From Lucinisca nassula (lineage: Eukaryota; Mollusca; Bivalvia; Lucinida; Lucinidae), in assembly GCA_963580285.1 (NCBI GenBank), contig OY757010.1, forward strand, positions 220,987,234 through 221,051,233: a stretch of 64,000 nt of DNA, in the 5' to 3' direction. Positions 1-9,339 of this stretch are shown piece after piece. A program made the translations under genes and the position numbers. Within the stretch, counting starts at the first letter, position 1. Each line of letters opens with the position of its first letter. Below the pieces are notes generated by a model. That model was not told where the DNA came from, did no database searches, and worked only from the letters and a program-made list of their open reading frames with translations.

Positions 1-200
1 TTTCTGTGATATTATTCTTATTTATACTCAGAACATAGGTTGTGGGTACTCGTTAGAACCGCCTCATTGTTTAACGATTACCCACAACCTATGCCAGGAA
101 GCAGAAATAAGGAAAATAATGTGTACCCCCTAAAACCCAGTTTTCTCTAAAGTAAGGTGAAAGAGGGTGTTTATTTCACTTGTTAGCGTGATGGCATCCA
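1..200. repeat. Fold-back element, outermost left copy
   Basis: The core ACTCGTTAGAACCGCCTC begins near 48. Outer arms ATAGGTTGTGGGT (35-47) and ACCCACAACCTAT (81-93) pair, but the second core arm has decayed to TTAACGAT. The mirror copy at 43,230-43,390 keeps both arms. Confidence 0.75.
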
Positions 201-269
201 TGTGAAAAAGTGCATTTTTCATATCTTTAAAAGGTTATGATTTTCTTTTTATACATCAAATATAGTTTG

Positions 270-640
270 CTGATGTTCATTAGAACCGCCTCAGTGGTTA
301 GCGCGTTCGACTCATGATCGAGAGGTTGTGCGTTCGAATCCGGCCACCGGTATCGAGGTGTGTCCTTGGGCAAGACACGTAATGACACTGCCCCACTCCA
401 CCCAGGTATAAATGGGTAGCAGTGGTGTAAAAGCCACTGCCTCTCTCGCGCGCGCGTGTGAAAACACCCGGAATGAGTGTTCGAGAGCGATTCAATAAGC
501 TTGAAGCTTTCATCGCAATCGAACTAAAATGAATTATTATAAACTAACCGCCTCACTGAGGCGGTTCTGATGACTACCTACATCCTTTTTTTGAGCAAAC
601 ATAAGAAAAACGATGTACACGCCTGCTGCCCCGTTTTCGC
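270..640. repeat. Fold-back element split by a SINE
   Basis: The first half-core (ATTAGAACCGCCTCA, 279-293) and second half (CTGAGGCGGTTCTGATGA from 556) are separated by a 252-bp SINE. The right-arm counterpart near 43,060-43,130 is uninterrupted, so it serves as the pre-insertion state. Confidence 0.8.
294..545 (+). mobile_element. tRNA-derived SINE with V-like domain
   Basis: The tRNA-like head has an A-box region (GTGGTTAGCGCG) and a B-box (GTTCGAATCC). It is followed by CTTGGGCAAGACAC, which matches the central domain I know from V-SINEs. The element is flanked by a perfect 10-bp target-site duplication, AACCGCCTCA, at 284-293 and 546-555. The insertion lies in the loop of a fold-back core. 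It is absent from the right arm. Confidence 0.8.
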
Positions 641-880
641 CATATAAAGTGGGGTTTTCAAGAGTTCTTATTACACGGACAAGTTAACATGATGTGTAAA
701 TCTCACTTTACTCTTCATAAAGTGGGGTTTACAGTGGCGACGTTTACATTTCACAGACTTGTTAACATGGTGCATTTTTCATTTCCTATACTGCAACACC
801 CTCTCACGAGGATTACGTGCAGGTTTACATTACATACACCCCTGGTTTGCAGGACGGAAGACTACATAGTGTTGTGAAAG
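640..880. repeat. Hairpin-flank repeat with GTTAACA ends
   Basis: Contains two inverted segments of the type AAAGTGGGGTTTACA...GACTTGTTAACATG that recur at the edges of many fold-back elements here. The mirror is at 42,870-43,000. No ORF of note. Confidence 0.55.
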
Positions 881-884
881 GGAT

Positions 885-1067
885 GGTTCTCCCTGCACAA
901 GGAGCCCATCCGAAGGACGGTGCACTTTGTGGCAATCATCCCTGCAAATAATGCCAGCGGAGCATGTTCGGAAACCGCAATTTTATTACCGCTGCCGGGA
1001 ATCAAACCGGGTGCCTCTAGCATCATAGGCAGGTGCACTAAACACTGAGCCACTACACTCCACATTT
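885..1067 (-). mobile_element. tRNA-derived SINE, family C
   Basis: On the minus strand the tRNA-like head reads GTGGCTCAGTGTTTAGTGCA and contains the B-box GGTTTGATTCC. It is followed by a body with GAACATGCTCCGCTGGCATT and AAAGTGCACCGTCCTTCGG. Relatives lie at 42,730-42,880, 45,870-46,255 and 46,325-46,520. Confidence 0.7.
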
Positions 1068-1096
1068 TGCTCATATTTATAACCCAAACATAGGTT

Positions 1097-1262
1097 GAGT
1101 GAGTGTTCGAGTTTTACGTCCCACCAACAGCTAAGGTCATACGGAGACGGGACATCGGTTTAAAGACTTATAAATCCGAAAGTCTGGAGAAGCCCGGGGT
1201 CAATTCTGCGACCCCTAGTTTACAAGGCGAGGAGCGTAACCACTGCACCACGGAGACTTCTC
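1097..1262 (-). mobile_element. tRNA-derived SINE, family D
   Basis: The minus-strand head is TCCGTGGTGCAGTGGTTACG and it ends in CTTAGCTGTTGGTGGGACGT followed by AAAACTCG. The 3' portion recurs as a fragment at 28,395-28,482, where it has a clear target duplication. Confidence 0.65.
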
Positions 1263-1320
1263 AAACATAGGATGCAGTGCTCACATACTTGAAACATGAG
1301 ACATCGTAACGAAAGTAGCA

Positions 1321-1602
1321 TCATCACGAAAACACGTCTATATAATTTTGACCCCACTGGAACCTCACTTTTATCTGGTAAAACTGGGGTTTACTGGGAT
1401 AAACCTTATTTTTCTTATTTCTGCTCTAATATACAGATTGTGGGAATTCGTGAGAATCGCCTCATCGAGGCGGTTCTAACAAGTACCCACAATCTATATT
1501 TTGAGCTGAAATAAGAAAAATATCACAAGTTTTCATCTTAAAAATTTCGTTTTTGTCGGCGAGAAAGTTTACAATGTATTTGTATAGGCTGGTTTTCGTA
1601 AA
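1321..1602. repeat. Fold-back element, full length
   Basis: Runs from ACGAAAACACGTCTATATAA to TATAGGCTGGTTTTCGTAA, i.e. terminal inverted repeats around GAAAACACGCCTATA. The central palindrome has arms GAATCGCCTC and GAGGCGGTTC near 1450-1480. The mirror is the partial copy at 42,595-42,730. Confidence 0.85.
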
Positions 1603-1624
1603 GTGAACATGTCTGACTTATATA

Positions 1625-3120
1625 CTGACGTCAAAAAGAAACGCTTCAGTGACCTATGATAGGGTGTATTTCATCAACTAAAACAAAGATTCAAAAAATT
1701 CATTTAAATCAGTGTAGGGTTATAAAGACTCGACATGCCAATCCACAAATCGTTCAATTTTGTGAAAACTCGGCTTGGTAATCAACAGCCAAACACAGTC
1801 ACTCTCTAAAAAAAGTCAGTATCGAGTGTGGCCACCTCGTCTCGCAATCACTGCATCCAGTCTCCTTCTCATGGAACCGCAAAGGTTTCTCAGAAGATAC
1901 CGAGGGATACGTGCCCACTCTTCCCGAAGTGCAGCAGTCAACTCCCGGGCGTTTCTTGGCTGACGTTGACGTTTACGGAGCCGTCGCTGCAGAGCGTCCC
2001 ACATGTGCTCTATAGGGTTACAGTCCGGAGAATATGCCGGCCAGGGCAGAACATTAATGTTATTGGTCACCAGAAAGTCTCTCGTAACACGTGCCACATG
2101 AGGGCGAGCATTATCATGCTGGAATGTTAGACCTTGACGTTGCCGAAACAAGGGTCGAATCACAGGTCTAAGCATTCGGTCAACATATTGCCTAGCATTC
2201 AAGTTTCCGTTCACAATGATGAGGTCCGATTTGAAGTTGTGGTTAATTGCCGCCCAAACCATTACACCGCCACCGCCGAAGCGGTTATGCTCGAAAACAC
2301 AGTTGTCAGCGTAACGTTCATAACGACGTCGATAAATCCTTATGCGTCCGTCGGCGGTAGAAAGGTTAAAGCGTGACTCGTCACTAAACACTACGTTGCG
2401 CCAGTTGCGTCCACGGTTGTTTCTTGCCCAATTCAGGCGATTAAGACGGTGACGTCGAGTCAATATGGCACCACGGTAAGGTCTACGGCAGCTTATTCCC
2501 CGGTCCCTCAGCCGATTTCGCACAGTATTACGACTTATTGGTCGACCACGATTGCCAACAACGGTATCTGCTGTAGATTGCGCCGTCAAATACCGATCAC
2601 GTAGGTAACGTTGCCGTATGAAGTTGTCCTGTCTCACAGACGTCACACGCGGCGCACCAGAACGAGGCCTATCTGCTAGACTCCCTGTGACGTTTACACG
2701 TTGAACCAATCGAACCACAGTCGATCGCGCCACATTGAAACGCCTAGCAACGTAATCTTGTGAACGTCCACTTTCCAACATGCCTAAAGCTCGCGCACGA
2801 TCTTCGTTACTTAGCCTTGGCATTTCCAAAATGAAGAAGTTTTCAATTTGCCTTTGAATTCCTGGTTTGAAAGCGACTAACAAATCGATGTGCAAATGTG
2901 TTGGACCGAAAAGTCATGTATAGTGGTCGCACGCACTACCCGGGTAAATGGTCACGCCACCCATGTATGGGAGAATACAGGGTATCGAACCGAGACATTT
3001 CTGGTTCAGCGATTGCAGAACAAACTAAAACTATGGTGGACAATATTTACCTTGTGGTTCGACTTCAAACAAAAACGTTACAGCCTGTTTTCGCTGATGC
3101 GTTTCTTTTTGACGCCAGTG
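1625..3120 (-). mobile_element. Tc1-like transposon, complete
   Basis: 1,496 bp bounded by TA dinucleotides (1623-1624 and 3121-3122). Terminal inverted repeats are CTGACGTCAAAAAGAAACGC on the left and the complement of CACTGGCGTCAAAAAGAAAC on the right; the left tip has lost two bases and carries a substitution. The right arm has the empty site near 42,580 (ATTTATACATGGACAG on the opposite strand) with one TA, which shows precise insertion after the arms separated. It carries one transposase gene. Confidence 0.93.
1816..2823 (-). CDS. Tc1/mariner-superfamily transposase (DD34E)
   Basis: A 335-residue ORF that would cut and paste the surrounding element. An upstream in-frame ATG at 2895 adds 24 residues, but MPRLSNEDRARALGML is the natural start because the paired helix-turn-helix domain begins there. 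In order: N-terminal DNA-binding HTH (about residues 1-120, with the GRPR-like PRSGAPR linker), then the catalytic DDE domain. The first Asp lies in VVFSDESRFNL, the second in FQHDNARPHVA, and the Glu in SPDCNPIEHMWD exactly 34 residues after the second Asp. The length matches typical Tc1 transposases (about 340). No stop or frameshift is seen, so the gene could be active or only recently inactivated. The damaged left terminal repeat may limit mobility. Confidence 0.93.
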   Translation of the reverse strand: MPRLSNEDRARALGMLESGRSQDYVARRFNVARSTVVRLVQRVNVTGSLADRPRSGAPRVTSVRQDNFIRQRYLRDRYLTAQSTADTVVGNRGRPISRNTVRNRLRDRGISCRRPYRGAILTRRHRLNRLNWARNNRGRNWRNVVFSDESRFNLSTADGRIRIYRRRYERYADNCVFEHNRFGGGGVMVWAAINHNFKSDLIIVNGNLNARQYVDRMLRPVIRPLFRQRQGLTFQHDNARPHVARVTRDFLVTNNINVLPWPAYSPDCNPIEHMWDALQRRLRKRQRQPRNARELTAALREEWARIPRYLLRNLCGSMRRRLDAVIARRGGHTRY

Positions 3121-3122
3121 TA

Positions 3123-3600
3123 CATGAACAGTGTCACATAAATGGCTCGAACACTAATCACTAATTTACTCTGGTTCGGTCGATTTCTTTATTGAGTCCA
3201 CTGATAATACTTCAAACATTTTGGTAACTTGATTGTTAGAAGAGCGGGCACCCGAACCCCACTACCCACCTAACACTCACACGAACCCCCGTTTGCCGTC
3301 AAGTTCTCAGACACAAACACCAAACATTTGAAGATGTGTAAATGAACGAAAATAACACAGAATTTGCCATGAAAGTGACAAGTCCTGAGTATACCCGGAT
3401 GTGTATTATGTCTGAGTGACAGGTCTTCCGTTAAAATTTATCCTCGACGCAAGAACGTTGCCGCCAGCGTTCCATCAGAAGACAAACCGTAACTACCGTA
3501 AAAATGTAGAATGGCTCATGTTCTCCTGTGGAACTTAAAACATTACGATGACACATCTGTGTGACCTTGCACATTATTTCATGTCTCCAGAACGGTTATC
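3123..3600. other. Low-repeat segment shared by both arms
   Basis: Matches 42,130-42,570 in inverse orientation with few differences. No ORF, splice pattern or repeat that I recognise. Confidence 0.5.
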
Positions 3601-3604
3601 TTTC

Positions 3605-3800
3605 TGGTGAAAAGATACTATACGTATGTTTCTTATTTATACTTCAAACATTGATTAAGGCGGTTCTAACAAGTACCCACAACTTATGTCTGGGAGCAGA
3701 AATAAGCAAAATAACGTATATCCCTGTAAACCCCAGTTTTAGCAATATGAAGTGGGGTTGGAGCGGTGTTCATTACACAGACTTGTTAATGTGATAGAAA
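3605..3800. repeat. Fold-back element, half core
   Basis: Only the second arm (GGCGGTTCTAACAAGTACCC, 3659-3678) remains, with the usual AAAACCCCAGTTTT and GACTTGTTAATGTGAT flanks. The mirror at 41,900-42,130 has both arms. Confidence 0.7.
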
Positions 3801-3837
3801 ACAAGCCTATTTAAGTATATTGAAAATTTTACCCCCG

Positions 3838-3895
3838 ACCCCCCCCCCCAACCCCCCCCCCACCCCCCCCCCCAAAAAAAAAACATCAAAAAACA
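3838..3895. repeat. C-rich then A-rich low-complexity tract
   Basis: Runs of C broken by single A, G or AA, then A10. The mirror tract at 41,850-41,871 is (TG)n/G13. The tract sits at the left breakpoint of the 8.4-kb left-only block. Confidence 0.85.
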
Positions 3896-3956
3896 AAAAC
3901 AAGCAAAAAAAGAGGCACCAGAGCTCAGGCGGGCAGCCATGTATGTTTTTAATTTA

Positions 3957-4155
3957 GGAAGAGTCTATTTGCAGTCAACTGCAAATAGCCAAAAAACGTA
4001 AAATGGCTATTTGCAATCAACTGCAAATAGCCAGAAAACGTTAAAATGGCTATTTGCAGTCAACTGCAGATAGCCAAAAAACGCTAAAATGGCTATTTGC
4101 AGTCAACTGCAAATAGCCAAAAAACGTTAAAATGCCTATTTGCAGTCATTTTATA
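3957..4155 (+). repeat. 43-bp hairpin array (left terminus)
   Basis: Units start near 3962, 4005, 4048, 4091 and 4134 (partial). Each has the arm GGCTATTTGCAG, the loop TCAA, the complementary arm CTGCAAATAGCC, and an A-rich spacer containing ACGTTAAAA. Confidence 0.9.
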
Positions 4156-4254
4156 TTCCTTCCATTTACACGCGCGCCCATCGAAATTCAAATCAGTCTG
4201 CGCATCCGCGCTGTCGATTCATAGTCTTCGTTGTGTTCTCTTCGCATCAGGTTA

Positions 4255-4450
4255 ACAAGTCCATGAAATTATGGCTCCTCTAAACCCCACTTTATACAGA
4301 GAAAAGCGGGGATTAAGGGGTAATTATTACCATTCCTTATTTTGGTGCAAACACATATATTGTGGGTACACGTTAGAACGGCCTCATTGAGTCTGTTATA
4401 ACGAGAACATTCAATCTATGTTTACACAAGAAATAAGGAAAATATACATC
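4255..4450. repeat. Fold-back element
   Basis: Begins with GTTAACAAGTCCATGAAATT. The core is degenerate: CACGTTAGAACGGCCTCA, then GTCTGTTATAACGAG. It ends with AAGAAATAAGGAAAATA. Confidence 0.7.
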
Positions 4451-4721
4451 ATCTTCATTCAATTAGGAAGGCCATAATGGCCCTGGATCGCTCAGCTGAT
4501 CCTTATGGCAGGTATTATAAGGTGGAGTGGACGGTTTGAACAATTTTCGGCTGACAGTGGCCTAAGGAACATTTTTGTGAAATTATTTCAATATCAATCT
4601 AGCTATTTAGGAACTTAAGTCATTTTAATCGTTATATATTTTTTCTGGATTGGAAAATAGTCAGAGTGACACTCATGGAACATTCCTTCAAAACTGTTTT
4701 CTTTTTTGAGGAAGAAGTCAT

Positions 4722-5390
4722 CGCTGACTTGTATGTCACTATCTGGGCACCTGTCAGGACCTAGTGCACCAGACGGAACTGAACGGGCTCATTCTAACTA
4801 ACTAACAATAACTCATGGTGACAAGGGGGTGGGGGCGGTATCCATCCATTTGACAATACAGAGCTGACTTGTATGTCACTCTCTGGGCACCTTGTGGACA
4901 TTGATGGTCAGGTCCTAGTGCACCAGACGGAGATGAACAGGCTCAGTCTAACTAAGGGTGAGGGTGGATCCCTTTAATGATACAGAGCTGAATTTGTATG
5001 TCACTATCTGGGTATCTTGTATACACATTGAGGATCAGGTCCTAGTAACAGGCTCAGTCTAACAAACAATGACCCATGGTGTCTGTGTAGGTGGGGGGGG
5101 GGGGTGCGATCCCTTTGGCAATACAGAGCTGACCTGTATGTCACTATCTGGGCACCTTGTGACATTGAGGGTCAGGTCCTACTGCACCAGGCAGTGATGA
5201 ACGGGTTCAGTCTTGCTAACAATGACGCATGGTGTGTGTGTGTGGGGGGGGGTGGGGGGTGGAACCCTTTGACGATAAAGAGCTGGCCTGTATGTCACTA
5301 TCTGGGCACCTTGTGGACATTCAGGGTCAGGTCCTAATGCACCAGACGGAGATGAACAGACTCAGTCTAACTAACAATGGTTACAAGGGG
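4722..5390 (+). repeat. Tandem repeat of about 120-155 bp
   Basis: About five units with the shared phrases GACTTGTATGTCACTATCTG, GACATTGAGGGTCAGGTCCT and GAACAGGCTCAGTCTAACTA. Units differ in length through a G/GT-rich segment (for example 5091-5103 and 5236-5261). Confidence 0.85.
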
Positions 5391-5394
5391 TGGC

Positions 5395-6245
5395 CCTCCT
5401 GACCAAGGTATTACAATTCTGAGCAAGTTTGATGCTGATTTGACCAAACACTGTGGCCTCTAGAGTGCTAACAAGGTTTTTCTATGATTTTACCTACTGG
5501 CCTACTTTTTGACCCAACATGACCCATATTCGAAATTGACCTAGATATTGTTAAGATGATCATTCTGAGCAAGGTTGATGATGATTAGAATAAAATTGCG
5601 GCCTCTAGAGTGTTAACAAAGTTTTTCTATGATTTGACCTACTGACCTACTTTTGACTCACATGACCCATATTCTAACATGACCTAGATATTGTAGAGAC
5701 GATTATTCTGAGAAAGGTTGATGATGAGTGGACCAAAAGTGTGGCCTATCTACTGACCTACCTTTTGACCCAACACGACCCATATTCGAACCTAACCTAG
5801 ATGTTGTTATGATGGCCATTCTGAGCAAGACTGGTGATGATTGGACCAAAATTGTGGCCTCTAGATTGTTAAAAAGGTTTTTCTATGATTTGACTTACTA
5901 ACCTACTTTTAAGCCTGACATAACCCATTTTCGAACTTGACGTAGGTTTTGTCGAGGTGATCATTCTGAGCACGTTTGATGAGGATTGGACTCAAATTGT
6001 GGCCTCTAGAGTGTTAACAGGGTTTTTCTATTATTTGACGTTTTGACCTACTTTTTGACCCGACATGAACCATATTCAAACCCTACCGAGATATTGTCAT
6101 GATAATCATTCTGATCATGATTGGACTAAACCTGTGGCCTCGTAGAGTGTAAACAAGAAAAGTTTACGGACGACGGACGACGCATGACGACGCCGGACAT
6201 CTCACAGTCACAAAAGCTCACCATGACCTTCGGTCAGGTGAGCTA
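5395..6245 (+). repeat. Tandem array with terminal hairpin
   Basis: About five units of about 170 bp share TTGTGGCCTCTAGAGTGTTA, TTTTTCTATGATTTGACCTA and CTTTTTGACCC. The array closes with GACGGACGACGC and a hairpin at 6208-6240, whose stem is AGCTCACC/GGTGAGCT plus TGACC/GGTCA, followed by CTAAAAA. The ending looks Helitron-like (hairpin next to CTAA). That assignment is inference. Confidence 0.75.
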
Positions 6246-6720
6246 AAAATCTAAGCTCTCGGCCTTATGGTTTCCGAGAAGAAGGTGTTTGAACTTTTCT
6301 CCAGTATAAGTCAATAGGAGCTAATGAGCCCTGGGGCGTAGCCAATTTTGTCCCAAAGGGCATGTTTGGCAGGATTTATGTAGGCGATCAGTTTATGTTG
6401 CTATATACTTAATATCTAAGGTCTGTAATTCATGGTTTCAGAGAAGAAGATTTTGAAGCTTTTTTCATTATAAGTTTATTGAAGTTGAGGGGCCACAGGA
6501 TTTGGCCAATTTGGATCCTAGGGGCATGATTGGTAGGATTCATGTAGGCGACTACTCGACGTCGCTACATGCTAAATACCTAAGCTCTGGGCCTTATGGT
6601 TTCAGGAAAGAATTTTTTTTTTCAATTTTAAGTTTTTGTTTTCCATTTAGAGTCTATGATTGCTACTAGGCCCATGGGCGTAGCCAATTTTGACCCAAGG
6701 GGCACTGGCAACACTGTATC
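6246..6720 (+). repeat. Tandem repeat of about 165 bp, three units
   Basis: Units begin near 6250, 6412 and 6580 and share CTAAGCTCTCGGCCTTATGG, GTAGCCAATTTTG and ATGTAGGCGA. It starts right after the preceding hairpin terminus. Confidence 0.75.
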
Positions 6721-6799
6721 ATTTCGCTATCGTACAAGCCCCTACAGTAGCAGAATATATTTTCTTTCAGTGTAATTTGTTTCTTTTTCTTCCAGTTTG

Positions 6800-7000
6800 T
6801 ATTGATACATTATTTTTCTTACTTCTAGTCAAAACATATATTGTGGGTCCTTATTAGAGCCGCCTCGCCGAGGCGGTTCTAACGAGTTCCTGCAATTTTA
6901 TGTTTTTAGCAGGAGTATGAAAGATATCAAAATTTAGTATCTGAAAACTTCCACTTTTTGGTGGTAAAAGTTTCACTGTATGTGTGATATAAGCGTGCAT
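6800..7000. repeat. Fold-back element
   Basis: The core at 6851-6885 has the arms GCCGCCTC and GAGGCGGTTC around CGCC, with TTGTGGGT/TGCAATT flanks. It is followed by the usual AAACTTCCACTTTTTGGTGG region. Confidence 0.75.
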
Positions 7001-7384
7001 GTCACAATTAAAATTCTGTAAATATGAGCCAGTCCATGTTGTAATGATAAATCTTTCTTTAAGATGGGTCACATAGGAAAATAGAAAACTCTTTATGCAT
7101 AATCAGTACATGGTATTTGAGCAGATCTTCGCAAAGACAGTTTTTCTCATGGTGTGGTTCATTAAACAATTGTGTTTGTGTAAAGGCGTGTGGAGACCCC
7201 CGGGGGCTGTAATTTTGACCGCATATCTATTGTAATACTTTTGAAAGATATTATAATCCTATTGATGACATTTATTAATTCAACCCTTGAGGTGCTAAGA
7301 AAAACTGCATCTGAAAATGTCGTCTGCGTATCTCATCTATTTCACATTTTTGCAGTCTAAAAGAATGTTTAGGCATACAAGCAA

Positions 7385-7448
7385 ACAGTGTGGACCCCGA
7401 TCAGATTGTTCCCAGCAGTTTGATCTGGATCCACACGGTTTACAACAA
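7385..7448. repeat. GATCAGA hairpin element
   Basis: CAGTGTGGACCCCGATCAGA pairs imperfectly with TTTGATCTGGATCCACAC. It belongs to a hairpin family seen at least a dozen times in the window. Confidence 0.65.
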
Positions 7449-7679
7449 TGACTTTTTAATGTAATCAGCACACAGCAACTTAGATGACAATTGTTGTGAT
7501 TGGCATCTTAAGGGGTTAAAACAGTCGAGAAAAATATGAGACAACGAGTGAATATTACCCCTACAAATTAAAACAAAGTCTTGAAATTTTCAGTGAAAAT
7601 TTATATCTCTCAGTATATGCAGCCCATACATTATTTTTTTTATAAAACGGTTTTCTGCATTCTATTCACAAATTCATAA

Positions 7680-7738
7680 CAAACACTGCAGATCCTGATC
7701 AGATGACTTCCTGATCTGAATCGACATTGTTTGCAAAG
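7680..7738. repeat. GATCAGA hairpin element
   Basis: CACTGCAGATCCTGATCAGA faces a degenerate second arm, TGATCTGAATCGACATTG, then TTTGCAAAGG. Confidence 0.55.
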
Positions 7739-7854
7739 GAAGCGTTTGTCTTAAAAAGCATTACACTTACAATTTTAGCAACGCCCATTGCAGAATATCA
7801 AAGAATGACATTACTCCATTTACTCTTTTTATTCAGTTCACTTCCTCATGACAA

Positions 7855-7912
7855 ACACTGTAGATCCTGATCAGATGGCTTCCTGATCTGAATATATATT
7901 GTTTGCAAAGGT
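7855..7912. repeat. GATCAGA hairpin element
   Basis: Closely related to the copy at 7680-7738 (CACTGTAGATCCTGATCAGA), so the two probably derive from one local duplication. Confidence 0.55.
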
Positions 7913-8101
7913 AGGGTTGACTTATCCAGCATGATAATGGTTAAATACAACACCACGCCCGTTCATTTTATAAAAGAGTTTGTCACTACGTTGCATCGAC
8001 GTTACATAGACGTTACCGACACATTGAGTGCCTGGTGTACACCATGCAGCGCATTCTATTTCTCCAAGCCCCGATGGGCGGGGGCGGATCATTTTTTTTT
8101 T

Positions 8102-8262
8102 AATTGAGGTTTAACGTCCCCGTCAACACCATTTGGGTCATTTTGGAGGCACTGCTTCCAATTTTTGTGGGACTTTTACTCGGCTACATTGAGATGAAAT
8201 GACAACTCAAGTCCTGCCGACCAATGAAACCAAAAGGCTTATATGCATTGAACGGTCTCATT
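8102..8262 (-). mobile_element. SINE, family M, partial
   Basis: The + strand reads GAGGTTTAACGTCCCCGTCA onward, the complement of the family's 3' tail, through CATTGAGATGAAATGACA to TTATATGCATTGAACGGTC. The tRNA-proximal half is missing. Confidence 0.75.
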
Positions 8263-8271
8263 CAGTGAGTA

Positions 8272-8450
8272 ATTTTGTGTCCTGCCCCTAAGAAAGGGGG
8301 GGGGGAAAGAGAAAGAAGAGATACCAGAGATGAAAATGAGAGACGGAGGAGTAAGAGGAAAACGAATGGAAGTGTAGAAACAGAAGAAATAACATCATCA
8401 GAAGAAATGACATCATCCCCTCTCTACCATTATCTTAACCAACTGTAAGC
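8272..8450 (-). mobile_element. SINE with LINE-like tail, family K
   Basis: The complement of the element at 14,325-14,540, including a purine-rich stretch and TAGAAACAGAAGAAATAACA. The 3' tail is truncated. Confidence 0.6.
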
Positions 8451-8459
8451 CAATATCAG

Positions 8460-8550
8460 ATGGACGCCCAAGTGACGCAAGGCACACGTCACCTTTGCTT
8501 CAACCCCCCCCCCCCCCCAACACACACGCACCGCCCGCCCCCACTCCCCA
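8460..8550. repeat. C-rich low-complexity tract
   Basis: A run of C (8504-8518) followed by ACACACACGCACCGCCCGCCC. Confidence 0.8.
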
Positions 8551-8701
8551 CCAACCTCTCATGGGCTTTACAAATTAGATATTTCATTTAAATAAGCAGA
8601 GAGCATTGCTAAACAGTGAAACAAAAATGGAAACAATATGTGATTTAAAACTATAGGTGTCATATGTTCATACAAAATATAGACTCCATATAGCCATTTT
8701 A

Positions 8702-8986
8702 TAGTCCCCGGCCATCGCGGCTTGGAGAAATAGATTGTCCGCATGATGCTTCCATCCAGAGCAAAAACTCCCTGCACATGAGTACTGGTAAACCGTTTAG
8801 AAGAACTAAGCCTGCTAAGGCCAAGTGGTGTGGGTCGGTGCGTCCTAGGCCCTATAGGTGTCATAGGCTTGAGATCTCTTTACGCCTCAGTCTGTGGAAA
8901 AAGTCGAACAAAAATGGAAGTAACGTCTCTAAAATGTCCTAAATAGTGTTACAGGGCACGTAAAACATCAAATCAAACAAACATAG
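8702..8986 (+). mobile_element. SINE, family M, near full length
   Basis: The head is GGCCATCGCGGCTTGGAGAA, then GCATGATGCTTCCA, GAGTACTGGTAAACCG and AACTAAGCCTGC. The tail is AATAGTGTTACAGGGCACGT followed by AAAACATCAAATCAAACAAA. Confidence 0.8.
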
Positions 8987-9099
8987 CCATAACGGTGAGA
9001 GTCTTAATGATTATGAGTCAGAGCTCTAATGACTAATAGGCCGCAGAGATATTCCATTTTAAAATATTTTGAACATCTCCAGGTGGCCTTTCTAACGCT

Positions 9100-9298
9100 A
9101 ATAGAATGACTGCAAATAGCCATTTTAACGTTTTCTGGCTATTTGCAGTTGACTGCAAATAGCCATTTTAACGTTTTCTGGCTATTTGCAGTTGACTGCA
9201 AATAGCCATGTTAACGTTTTTTGGCTATATGCAGTTGACTGCAAATAGCCATTTCAACGTTTTTTGGCTATTTGCAGTTGACTGCAAATAGCCACTCC
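9100..9298 (-). repeat. 43-bp hairpin array (right terminus)
   Basis: Units are near 9108 (partial), 9137, 9180, 9223 and 9266. Each has the same arms as the left array, but the loop reads TTGA, which fixes the inverted orientation relative to 3957-4155. Confidence 0.9.
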
Positions 9299-9339
9299 GT
9301 TTAATTTATCAATTATAAAGTCTCCCAAACGACCCCCAT

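Larger units (their letters stand above)
7001..8100. other. Non-coding segment with three dispersed hairpins
   Basis: No ORF above about 70 codons. It holds three copies of the GCAAACAGTG...GATCAGA hairpin family near 7385-7448, 7680-7738 and 7855-7912. The rest shows nothing I recognise. Confidence 0.6.
3957..9298. mobile_element. Fold-back element with hairpin-array termini
   Basis: The inverted termini of about 190 bp (3957-4155 and 9100-9298) each consist of four full and one partial 43-bp units. The inner edges also match (ATTTGCAGTCATT then T/C TAT on both sides). This recalls Drosophila FB elements, whose inverted repeats are tandem arrays. The interior holds satellites, SINEs and hairpins but no transposase. 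No clear target duplication was found. Confidence 0.6.

Noticed and set aside
3957..4155. Regularly spaced hairpins resembling a CRISPR array
   Set aside because: Repeat and spacer are both constant from unit to unit, there are no cas genes, and the context is eukaryotic.
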